Source of the DNA: Hydractinia symbiolongicarpus
Lineage: Eukaryota > Cnidaria > Hydrozoa > Anthoathecata > Hydractiniidae
Length of the DNA: 64,000 bases
Assembly (NCBI RefSeq): GCF_029227915.1
Contig: NC_079882.1
Coordinates: 6,572,001-6,636,000, forward strand
Direction: 5' to 3'
The position numbers and the translations under genes are program-made. The notes beneath the pieces are model-generated. The model worked only from the letters and a program-made list of their open reading frames with translations. It made no database searches and had not been told where the DNA came from. Below are positions 8,659 through 20,100 of the stretch, piece after piece. Each line of letters starts with the position of its first letter. The stretch's first letter is position 1.

Positions 8659-9656
8659 TCAATGTCCATCTGAAAGATTGCTTGAAGATTTCTTGATTTC
8701 AGTGCGTAGAGATCGAGCTTTTTTCTGTTTTGATGCAATTTTGTGCAGCTCACATTTATCTTTCACAAATGAAAAAACACGAACACGAACATAAAGCATG
8801 ATGAGATGCTCAAGTAAGTTCATTGCTAATTCTTTTGTGACTTTTTCGGTTGAGTGTGATGTTATTTTGTTGTAATTACAAAGCACTACAGGGTTCTCAA
8901 GCAGGTCTGAAACAATTTTCTTACTATCAATTGTATGGTGAAAATTAGCAGTTGCAGCACGAACTTCAAGTTCTGCACAACAAAAAATTCTGAAAACATC
9001 ATCGGTTACTGACCATAACCCTCCTCTGTCCTTCATATTTACTAAATCAGAATTTTTATCGTCTTCCACAAGACATGACTTTCCAGCTAATAAGATGTCC
9101 AAACTTTGAACTCCAAGCATACTTCTTGATTTTTTTGATCTCCTAATGCGACGATATAGGGTACTAAATACATAACCACTTAGATATTGAATTATGTTTC
9201 TTTCTTTGGGTGAAAAATTCACATGGGAAGAAAATTCTACAGTGTTTTCTTTTACAGTTGAATTAGTGAGATGAGCAAGTACGTGATTAGCCACTTCAAA
9301 ACCAAGGAGAATAGAGCTTCGATTTGATAAATTTCTGAAAACAATATTTTCGGACACAGATTTATAGAAGGCCGGATAAAACTTTTCAGCATCGCCTTTA
9401 AAACTACCAATCACATCTCTGACAAAACTATAGGAAAAGTTTGTATCGTCGTTTGTAATAACATAATTGACAAATTCATTTCTGGTCTTCTCACTATAGC
9501 ATTCATCTTTAGAAAGTTTACTTGCACTTAATTGGGTGTACTTCTTAAAGTATAACGGATGGAGCTTGGTTTCAGCAGTAGTGAGGCTGTCGTCATTTAA
9601 CTGGTTTTGTGGCTGACGATGTTTCGCATTTCGGTGTCTTGTGGGTCCCCGTTGTG
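8659..9656 (-). CDS. Unknown transposon-associated protein, 5' truncated
   Basis: An open frame runs from about 9656 down to a stop at 8659-8661. The first internal ATG is at 9414 (251 residues from there), but in-frame sequence continues upstream with no stop (KLHPLYFKKYTQLSASKLSK and beyond) until it meets the GTACGGCTA element at 9666, so the natural start is probably lost. I do not recognise a domain. Visible features are a block IIQYLSGYVFSTLYRRIRRS, a basic Lys/Arg-rich C-terminal region and no transmembrane segment. It converges tail-to-tail with the transposase and ends in the same kind of stem-loop, so it is probably an accessory gene of the same transposon. No stop interrupts it, unlike its neighbours. 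Confidence 0.55.
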
Positions 9657-9665
9657 TTGGTTAAG

Positions 9666-10297
9666 TAAAGCTAGCCGTACCTAACAGCCGCACCTTAGCC
9701 GCACATTAGCCGTACTTAAGAAAATTCGTAATTAGCAGCTCTGTGTAAGACCACTTGCTTCTAAGCTTAAAATTAGTAGTTAATGTATATCAAAGTTAAA
9801 TTGTCTAACTTTTATTTCGTCTTTTAGGTGAATATCTATACCCGATAAAAATGATGCAAAATGGAGCACTCCATCGTCGAGCCCCAGTAAACCCCAGGGA
9901 ATCCTCAATGATGAAATACCGATAATAATATATCTTACATGTATTATAATTTTTATAAAATGATTTTAATACAAATACAAAAGAGATTTTTAAAATTGAA
10001 TGTATGAAAAACATTAGTATAGTAAGATTGAACATTATTACGCTGCGGACAATATTAGAGCTAGCGCTAAAAGTGACTACAGCTGGCTAAATTTAAATAC
10101 GGTTGCCAAATAAGGTACGGCTGGGACCTATCATATAAGAAACAACTTCAAATGCTAAAAACGTTCAATAAAAACGAAATTAAGTTAGGTACGGCTAGCT
10201 AAAATAAGGTACGGCTGGACCATATTAAGGTAAGGCTGGATTTTATTATATAAGAAACAACTTCAAATGCTAAAAAAAAATTAATATAAACGAAAAA
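9666..10297 (-). mobile_element. GTACGGCTA-repeat transposable element, copy 1 (partial)
   Basis: It begins TAAAGCTAGCCGTACC and is about 630 bp of the reverse complement of the right half of the element at 41794-42859. Shared landmarks include the CGATGGAGTGCTC and GAGGATTCCC words and the tandem GGTACGGCTG blocks. The second inverted terminus was not found: homology fades near 10297, so the copy is truncated or belongs to a longer version. It cuts off the minus-strand ORF at 9656. Confidence 0.8.
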
Positions 10298-12329
10298 CAA
10301 TAAGTACGTAGAAGAAGTAGAGTTTACTGGAAAGTAAAGTGCGGGCGAGGTTAAGAAAAAAATTGTATGCAATATGCTCTACTAGGTTGGCTCCACATTG
10401 TTTTCTGCACAGGAAAATAAAAAAATGCTACTTTGAAAGTGATGCGGTAAATCTTCTGTCTAACTGAGGTGTAGACAGTGAATGTCTGAATAAGGAGTAG
10501 AATTAACGTTTTCGCAAGTTGAAGGACACACGCGTTTTTATTCGTTGGATGTTATAGTTAATGGAAGAGATGTAAACTTTTTATATAAAACAAAAGAACT
10601 TTTAAAAAATTTTAATATTCGTTGTTGTTTATGAGTGCACGTTATTTTAATGATGGAAAACGATAAGAAAAAGGAAGAGCCTAATAAAGCCGCGAAACAA
10701 TGTGTGAGTAAAGGTTTTTGATTTTTAATTTTGATTGTGTTAACTGTGTCCCGATTTAATTCAGCATATACACTTTTTATAAAAACAATTTTTTATAAGA
10801 ACAATAAGGTTAAAAATTATTGACAAATAAGAACAAAATAAGAACTATACTCAAGGGCAAAATTTTACTGATTTTTCTAAAAACAACAACAAACATAAAG
10901 AAATATTTCTTGACAGAATTAAAATGAGACTGCGCTAACACATTAACAAATAAGATGAAAAATAATAACCAAGAGAATCCAAGTCTAGGTGGTTTTTACA
11001 AAAAAAACTGTCACTTCATTCCTCACACACTCTTTTTTTCTATTACAAGAGCAAAATATACACTACTATTTTCTATTTTCAACACCTAAAAAATATTTTA
11101 TGCTGAGATGAAGTACACTTCTTGGCATACTATTTTAAACATGCAAAATCACGCCTGGTATTTTCGGTATGTTGTCAAATGGTTCATTCATTTTACCACC
11201 CAGACCGATAGCAAAGAAATATTGTCGCGACTAGCACTCTCCCACGCTGTGTGTTTATGTTTTATCTCGCGGAAAACCGGAACCCAGAACTTTAAAGAGG
11301 ACTTAAGTTGAATGTGAGTAAATGAAGGCTAGTAATTAATATTTTATCTATGTTAGATGCTAAGTTAGAGTCTCGATTACTATTGAATAAATCTTTTGGA
11401 ATTGACGGAAAATTTCGGGAATATTTTGAACCCAAATATTCCCGATTGTAGTACAGTAAACACACTTATTTCCCTGATTAAAAAATAGCTTTTAGAGAAT
11501 TGCGGTTAAAGAATAAAATCAAAAAAGCGTGCCAAGGTGGTGGCAAGAGAATGAGACATCCTTTATTTCTTAGGGTTGTAAATTAAATTATTCTCCTTTC
11601 CTGTGTAGAATGAAGATATTGACTTTACTGCTTCATGTGGCAGAAAAAGGAAAAACAACCAACCTAAAAAGTACGAATCATTTGACCTGATTTAAAGAAG
11701 AAAAAGTTATATTGCATTTGCAAAAGGCCTGACTTTATGTTCTGTAAACTGAAAATATATGTAAGCATGTTTTGAAATTTATTTGTTCTGAAGCGTCCTT
11801 TATACGTTCTTACTGTTGTGCAACAGTCAATGATGAAACCTTCGAAAAGCATCGCCACTATCATTAGAAGTCGACAATATCGAAGTAATATGGAGAAAAT
11901 GTCATTAGCAGCGTCAAGGAAGGAAGCCCTGGCCAAGTTCTTACCCAGTATTTTTTTGAATTGTTTGGCAATTGGGTTAAGAGTCACACTGACTGACTTT
12001 AAACAGAACTGGCCTGTATCTATCCCAGCTACCTCTAAATCACTCTTTACGACCTTTGATTTTATCGACATCTTTCTTTTACAGTTGTTAGCGTTTCGAT
12101 ATATTGCATCAAGATCGGATAGATCTGTTACAGATTTGGTCCTAGAAATGGAAACGTTAGAGAATGTAAGCAATCAATCTGACACTGATAGTGATATTTA
12201 TTAAAATATAATTATATATTATCGTGTTCGTATTTGTTAAAACATTTTGTTTCTTAGGTAATATTTTTTATATTTTCAGCTATACAATTTATTTTACTTT
12301 AAATAGATGTGCAGCCGTATTTTAATTTT
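10298..12329. other. Intergenic, two candidate small exons and an unassigned ORF pair
   Basis: An ATG exon at 10650-10703 ends in a clean donor (TGT|GTGAGT). An acceptor at 11607 opens 11609-11695 in compatible phase, together encoding only 46 residues with a basic stretch (GRKRKNNQPKK). At 11664-12173 (minus, 169 codons) and 11818-12204 (plus, 128 codons) two overlapping frames are open. The minus frame looks more protein-like, but I do not recognise either. The rest is AT-rich without clear signals. Confidence 0.25.
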
Positions 12330-12706
<377 letters not shown>

Positions 12707-12891
12707 TCTCTTTAATAATAGCCGTCGTCTGTCTGTCTGTGTGTCAGCGAAAGCGGTGTCCTGTAACGGAAACACAGAATTTTTAAAATGCGCATCAATA
12801 CCAAATGCGATATATTTCTGTCCACTTTGTTGCAACGGGTTAATTTAAAGGGCGGGCGACCCCGTGGATTTTTCCACGGTCTAACGACTAG
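12707..12891 (+). mobile_element. Helitron-like tandem unit A
   Basis: It starts TCTCTTTAATAATAGCCG with TCTGTCTGTCTGTG close behind, and ends with the hairpin CCGTGGATTTTTCCACGG (12862-12879) and, after a short spacer, CTAG (12888-12891) followed by T. TC at the 5' end, a hairpin about 10 nt before a CTRR end, and no inverted repeats are the marks of Helitron termini. Confidence 0.6.
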
Positions 12892-13021
12892 TCTTTATAA
12901 TAATAACCGTCGTCTGTCTGTCTCTGCGCGGAACCCCCGCTGAGTTAGAAAATGATGTTACGGAAACACGAATATCAAAAGGACGGTCGAACCCGTGCAT
13001 TTTTTCACGGGCAACGACTAG
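12892..13021 (+). mobile_element. Helitron-like tandem unit B
   Basis: It starts TCTTTATAATAATAACCG immediately after the CTAG of unit A. It ends with the hairpin CCCGTGCATTTTTTCACGGG (12992-13011) and CTAG (13018-13021). At 130 bp it is far too short to encode anything, so it is non-autonomous. Confidence 0.6.
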
Positions 13022-13553
13022 TCTATATAATAATACGCCAGTTCTGTCTGTCTGTGACTTTTGCAAAGTGGATAAAATTTCTTTGATAAAATCTATAAAA
13101 CATCGCCTATAAATTTGGTCTGTAAATTAGCAAACTTTGACGTTAAAGCAATATTGACGTCAAAGGAAGGTATATTAAGATTAGTGAAGACATTGCATTA
13201 CACTTTTAAATTTAAGGCTAAATAACTTGGAAACGGGTGGAAATAACTGACGTCAGATCTATACGATGAATGCAACACGGGTGTACAAATTTGTGAAGAA
13301 ACTTTTTTGGAACTTTTGATAGGAACTTTGCTGACGTCAGCAAAATTTTTAAACCCTAACCGTTCATCAAAAGCACATGATCATATACATTTTCTTGATC
13401 AGCAGTTTAAACTCTACATATTACAGGCAACGAATAAACTAGATTTCGCCAAATTTTTCCTGTACTGCTGTCGTCAGCAAAAAAATTAAACAACCTATTT
13501 TTTCATTTCCCTTCTCCCTAAATGGATTTCTCCACACGGGCTTTATCGACTAG
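13022..13553 (+). mobile_element. Helitron-like tandem unit C
   Basis: It starts TCTATATAATAATACGCC and has TCTGTCTGTCTGTG close behind. It ends in a degenerate version of the same 3' block (ATGGATTTCTCCACACGGG) and CTAG at 13550-13553. The unit carries 530 bp of unique internal sequence and no convincing ORF. Confidence 0.5.
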
Positions 13554-14187
13554 TAATATACACTAGTTTTTAATAAAACAGTATTATTATTGACGCGTGG
13601 CCACACCAGTTTGGCAAATATGTAAAAATACTGAACTATAAAATAACTCACATTCATGGATGAAAGAAAAAATGGTATTTTGTAACAAACTCCCTTTGAA
13701 CAGATGTTTTATGGAGCATTCCAGACCAGTCTGGTCTTTGAAATTAACTCTGGCATCATGAATTTTCTATCAGCAGGCCGTGCCCCGTTAATAATTAGGG
13801 GATAATAAATTGGACGCGTTAATTAGAGACTCTTTGAAAACCTTCATTAACTCTCATGATTATATTTATATATGCTTACGATACAAGTTTCCATGTCCAA
13901 GGCTTGACTACACGTAATAATTAGAGGAAAATTAATTAATTGGAATTCTTGCTACACGTTAATAATTAAAACAAAATTAATTACGGTTTTTCGTAAAAAT
14001 CAGGCTACGCGTTAAATTCACGCGTTACGGTAATCAGAAGACCTCGGGTATGAGGTTGGGATTGGTTTTTCTCTGCGATGGAGAGACTTTAATAGTGTGG
14101 CGTTTTCATTCAAAACAAACGAGACAGAGCCAAATGCCGAACAGACCTGTTCCTTCCAGGAATAACCGAGCTGGATAAAGGAGGAGA
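13554..14187. promoter_or_regulatory. Upstream region of the cation exchanger
   Basis: It lies before the exchanger start codon and should contain the promoter and 5' UTR. It holds three loose copies of a block (ACRCGTTAATAATTA with a following AATTAATT) around 13780-13990 and an ACGCGTTA word at 14005-14030. No TATA box stands out. Confidence 0.3.
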
Positions 14188-17100
14188 ATGCAAGCCTTGT
14201 GTCAGTTATTAATTGTTGTAGCAATTGTTATTGTAAATGTAAGCTTGTTTCTTATTATTTTTGTGGTTTTGTTGTAGATGCTCTGGGTGGGTTGAACATG
14301 TTTTTGTTGTGATGGCGCCCTCAAAAAAGTAGCTGGCCAGCTTAGACGTTGATTTTTTACAAGAAGAAAAGTAAACATTTAGTTATAAGGAGGAACATTG
14401 TTATACCTAACTTCTTTTATTAACACGTTGACATTAGAGTTGGCAACTACTGCCAAGTGCTGGATATTAATTAGAAAAGTGGAATATTTTGACCTCTTGC
14501 TTACTAATAGTTGCTTTTGTGTTCTCCTTTGCTCAACTGATAAGAAAAATTTAAGTCAATTGTAAACGATTCCTTTTCTCTGTTATGTCTTTCATTATTC
14601 AAAAATTTTGTTATTGAGTTCAAATTTCAGATTCTATAGCTAACTAAAGAGTTAAGCTGAAATTAATTTTTTCAATCTATATTTTAAGTAAAAATAGCAT
14701 TTGTTTGATGAAAAGGTGTACAATGTTAACATAAAAAAAGACAGGTAGGCACGGATAGTAAACAAGCATGTAAAAATTCAGAATATATATATATACACTA
14801 TGTAGCTAAGTATATTTTCTTCAGTGTTTGTAACTTTGTTTAGTAATTAAATGCGAATGTGTTAGTGAAATTATTGTGTGAACAAGACATAGAATAAGTA
14901 CAATTTCTTTTAAACAGAAATTTTTCTCGCTGAATGTACATAATATTAGTTTGGTAAAAATGTTCAACTTTAACATATGTTTCTATTTTCAACTGCTTAG
15001 CAATATTATATATTTACTAAAACTCTCTATAATTTTCACCTGGATGTACCTAGGACAATAAAGTTAGATTTTTCTTCTAAAACAGGTGTGTGATATATTA
15101 ATATTTAATTACTATTGCTTTATTTATCATATAAGTCTCTATCCAGTATAAAATACTGACCGGCAGGTTCTACTTTTGCAAAACTTCACCACAATACATT
15201 TACATATCTAACATATCGATTAGAATGTATATAAAAGTTTATTATCTTTTAAAAAAATGAGTTATATACCTGTTAGGATTAATGTGAGGGTTTTTTATTT
15301 TTTTATAAAAAATTATAAATCAGTTTATAATCTGTTCTCATATTTTCGTTTTCTAACTGCTGTATATTTAATAATTTGCATAAATATTTATATATGTATA
15401 AAAAACTGAGATCTAAGAGCTCTAAAATTATACTAGTGCCTTTTTGACACCAAAAAAAATAAGAAGCATATACAGAGCTTAAGATTGTGCATTGCTTAAT
15501 ATTGCAATTTCTTTTACATGATTTTGAAAAGAGCATTGATATATAATTACCTTTTATTCTTAAGAAACCACATAAGAAGTTTTTAGTGCTAAAAAACAAT
15601 TTTTAGTTCCCTTATGTTGTGTCAATAATAAACCTAGACTTTGGTTGGTTTCTTATTAAAAACGTAATGATTTAAGCAATTTAAAAATTGGAAAATCCTT
15701 TGTACTTAGTAAAGAAATTAATAATTCGTATTTGTTCACATAGTGTAAATAATCATTAATTACTTTGGATTTAAAATTTTTGACCTTATTTTAGTTCCCT
15801 TATGTTGTGTCATTAGTTTTACTAATGCTTTTAAGGGTATTTAAAGGGAACTTAAACAAAACTTGAACTACATAATATATATTTTTTGTTTTGTGTCTCA
15901 TGTTTTTAAAAAATAGGACCACTTCAGTTTTACTCTCCTATTACATATGCATTTGTTTTGTATTGTATATGCAATATGGTCTTGCCGATGTGGTAATTAT
16001 GTCTATTATGAACTTATATAATATCATATATACTTTTTGAATAAAATATTTGGTCATATATAATAATAATGGAATGTAATAAGTAACACAGTATGTATAA
16101 CACTAGTTTATTTTTATTTAATCTGTTTTTTATTTCAGCAAAACAAACATCAATAAACCTTATGACTTGAACTTTTTTGTTTCTAGGTACAAGCATGGGA
16201 CTTAAAATCAACAAATGATTCTTGTTATGAGGAACGTGGTGGTTTATTCCCTTGTTCAGATACGGTACATGCTTCAACTGGTTATATTTTTTATTAACTC
16301 TGTTTCTCGAACTTAAAATCAAAAACTCCTTCAAGGTAGAGAAAGCTTGAGATAGAGAAAAGTGAGAAAAAAAATTTAAAAAATTAAATTTGTATCTCCA
16401 GAACATTGGGACATAGAAAAAGTTGGTTAGCAAAGAATTATCATAAAAAAAGGAGCTTATTATTTTAATGTTTAAAAGGACCTATAACTAAAAAAAGATT
16501 TTTTAGTTGGGTTCTTTTTTACTAATTGTTAATATGTAAGAATATTTAGCTTTTAATGGGAGGAAAAGATAAAAAGAGATAAATAGCCTTACAGCCACAT
16601 AAATGTCTGAGAAACCAAGGTTTTATTAAGATAGGAAATGTTATAGAAAGAGGGGAGCTAAGAGAGACTCAATGTATGTAATAAGAAATGGAAATAAGTG
16701 AATTGATTGTTACATTTCTGAACATGTTTAGATAACTGGCAATGTCATTCTGATGGTATTCTATGGAGCTGTGCTTGGCGTTGCTGCAAAGTTTATTTCT
16801 GGTGTGGATTGTTTTGTTTTTATTTTCAAGTTTGAGTTAATGTGAAATTAAAAAATAACTTCTTAATTTCTTTGTTAGATGGTGCTGAGTTACTGTTGGA
16901 TTTGGGGTTTGCTCCAAGCATCATAGGTAAGTCCCTATTACTGGGTCAAATTAATTTAAATTATTTTAATCAGGTGTGGTGGCTTAAGGATTTAAGTTTA
17001 AATATTGTATAACAACAATTGTTCTTTTTGTTTGTCCAAGTGTTTCTGCAATGATAATTAATTAATCTTATTAAAGCAACTTAATAGACCAATTACAGAG

Positions 17101-20100
17101 GAGCAACATAAATTAATAAACCTAGCTAAAAATAGGTTAACAAGAGAAACAGATTTTCTGTGTATTAGCCTTCACAATTACTTGTCAAGCGGGGCAGCAA
17201 AATTTTCACTTTTTCACTAATTAAAATTCATTTGATTGTTGTGCCCATATAGAAATCTGAGGTATTTGTAAAGTGCATGCAGAAATAATAAATAAAAAAG
17301 AACACAAGAAAAAATTTTAAACCTTCATTTAAAAAATAATAAAAATAAGTTATAATGAAAACGTTAGGCGAAGTCACTATTAACATTTGATTTCATGCTC
17401 TACACGCCTCACCATTAAAGAAGTTTTCAGAACTTTGTAACATTAATCTCCCACAAAAATAAAATTGTATATACACTTTTTTGGGAACATTTTTACTTTT
17501 CTTAATCAGAATCAAATTATAACAAAAAATTAAAAAATCAATTTTGACCTTACTTCTCCTTCGAAAAAAAAAAAGAATACTGAGGGAAGCATGTGTAATT
17601 TTTTTAACAAGGTGTCTGTATGTGTTTTTTCGGCATATAATTTATCAGGAACTTAAGTATTATTCAGTTTCGTGCACATTTGGCTTGAATTTGTGTATAT
17701 GTAGCAAACTTTCACCTTCTCTTATTGAAAAAAGTTTGCTTGTTTGAAGACACTTTGCAGTACTTTGTACATAAATAAGTTTGGTTTGGCCATAAACACA
17801 TCACAAATTTCCTTCATTTTCAGCGACCATGTAAAATATCACTCAAATACAGTAGATATCCAAGTAGTCATTTAAAATATCTTAATATTTGTATTACTTT
17901 TTATTAGTTTCATGATTCAAGGTCAAAAGAAAGTTATCTTTTTATTTGTTTGTAAACTTGTTTAAGGCATCTCAAAAAAAAAATGTACACTTTGTTGTTT
18001 TCTTGGGTGTTCGAAATTTAAAATAATTACATAATATTTTCACTTCTGTGCAGGCGGTGTGGTGTTGCCAATTCTTGGAGCTGTTCCTGATTCAGCCATT
18101 ATTGTAGCATCTGGGTTGGGTGATGATGCCCAAGAGAAGCTGTCTGTTGGAATGGGGTAGATAAATAAAACTTATAGAAACCTTATGCAAAGAGTAACTT
18201 AAACTGACTGCAGCTATTTATATTTATTAACTTAGAACACTTGCTGGGAGCACAGTCATGTTGTTAACAGTTGCATGGTCAGCTAGTTTATTTATTGGGA
18301 AATGCAATTTGAATAACCAAGGTGTGTCTGTTGATGGCTCTGGTAAAGGAAAATTCAGTATGACAAAACAGGTGTGTTTAAAAATGTATTTAAGCCATGT
18401 ACTTGTTAAGTTTGAAACATTTAGAAAAGATGTGGTGCGTGAGACATAAATATGTTGCCACAGGAAAAGTTTCCTGCAAATATAATTCTACTAGTATCTA
18501 TGTCATTCGGAAATGTAGGAAATTCATTATAAATTGGTAAAAAAGAATGGAACGTATTAATAAGAGATAGCAAATAGAAATGTGTGTAATTATATTTTTA
18601 ATTGAACAAAATGAAAAGGTAAAAATAATACTGACAAAATTTGCTGACTAGGTTGATTTTTTTATGCAGTGATGGTTCGTATTAACACCCTGAGGGCTTA
18701 TTTAATTTTCGGTTTTTTACATGGGAAGGAAACAGGTGCTTATAGATTTTTATAAACCTTAATGCAAAGTAAAGAAAGGGATCAAGTTATTGTTAAGTAT
18801 ATATACAAGATTTAACAACATTTCCTAGACATTTCCTAAAATTTGATGTGTATATAAAGGAGAAAGTTCAAAAACTTATATTTACACATAAAGAAAAGGA
18901 CTGTAAAAAAAGTTCTAAAGTTTTGAAGATGATCCAAAAGCCTCCGTTGAAAGGATATAATATTGTAATAAGCATCTTATTAATAAAATATTGGGACTTT
19001 GTAAAATATGGATGTTTATTTAACTATAAGAAATTAACATGAGCCTTATTTGAAGGAGACACTTAAAATATTAGACACTATATTATTTTAGTATTGTTAA
19101 AGTTTCATGTGGATTTGACAGTTCAAAGATTTCTAAAGTAATCACTTTGACTGATTACAAGAATATAGTAATTTTAGTTCATTATAGTTTTAATTGTTGT
19201 TAGAGTGTCACTTGTAATGGAATATAAAAACCCAATCCCAACATTTATATGGCCTTTCCTTTTTTTCCGTTTTTATTTATTTTGCACCCCTCGGCTGACA
19301 GGAGCACTCTCGTTTTAACTAAGATATTAGGGGCTACAAAAAGGTTGTTGGTTTTCGACTTTATTGGCTTACACGAAACTCGAGCTAATGGCGGAGGTAA
19401 AGTTTAAGATCACTGAGGACAAAAACAACAACTTAAATCATCTTAGGTATCATATCGGGCATCCAAATATAACTGAGAATGGCAGAAAAATTTCCCACAT
19501 ATATTGGATATCCATGATTTTTTTGATATAAGTACTTCCTTGCCTTTAACTCAAACTTTCTAATAAAATAAACTTTAAACCTTTTGAACTGGCTAGCTAG
19601 CTATATCCTTTAAAATTATGCATAGAAACATACAACTTTATTGCACATAAACCCAGACTAAGCAACAACAGTGACTTTAAAATGAGGTATTAAATACCTT
19701 CTTAAAGCTAGTGAAAAGCATTTTTTAACAAATACAGCTCCTCCTGTTGTTTCTGTTCCCTGATCAAATTTACTTGATTTAATATATTTTACAAACTGTA
19801 GCTTACTTTTACCGCTAAAAAGAAAACCGAAGGAAAATTTTTCTTTTTTTAGAAAATAAAATTAAAAAAAGAAGCGAATTCATCATAAAAAATGAATTAT
19901 TCACAAACAGGTTGTCCAAACGTCTATTTTGTTCTATAGTGTGTATAATTACTTGCACCTTGGCCATTACGCAATTCTTCTGAAATTGCGGGATTAAGCT
20001 AATTGAATTTTTTGTAGTCCCTTAACTTATATCAGTTAGAAAAAGGCTATGAATTGGGATACATACCTCTTTAAGAAAACAAAGTTTTTGATTACTCAGA

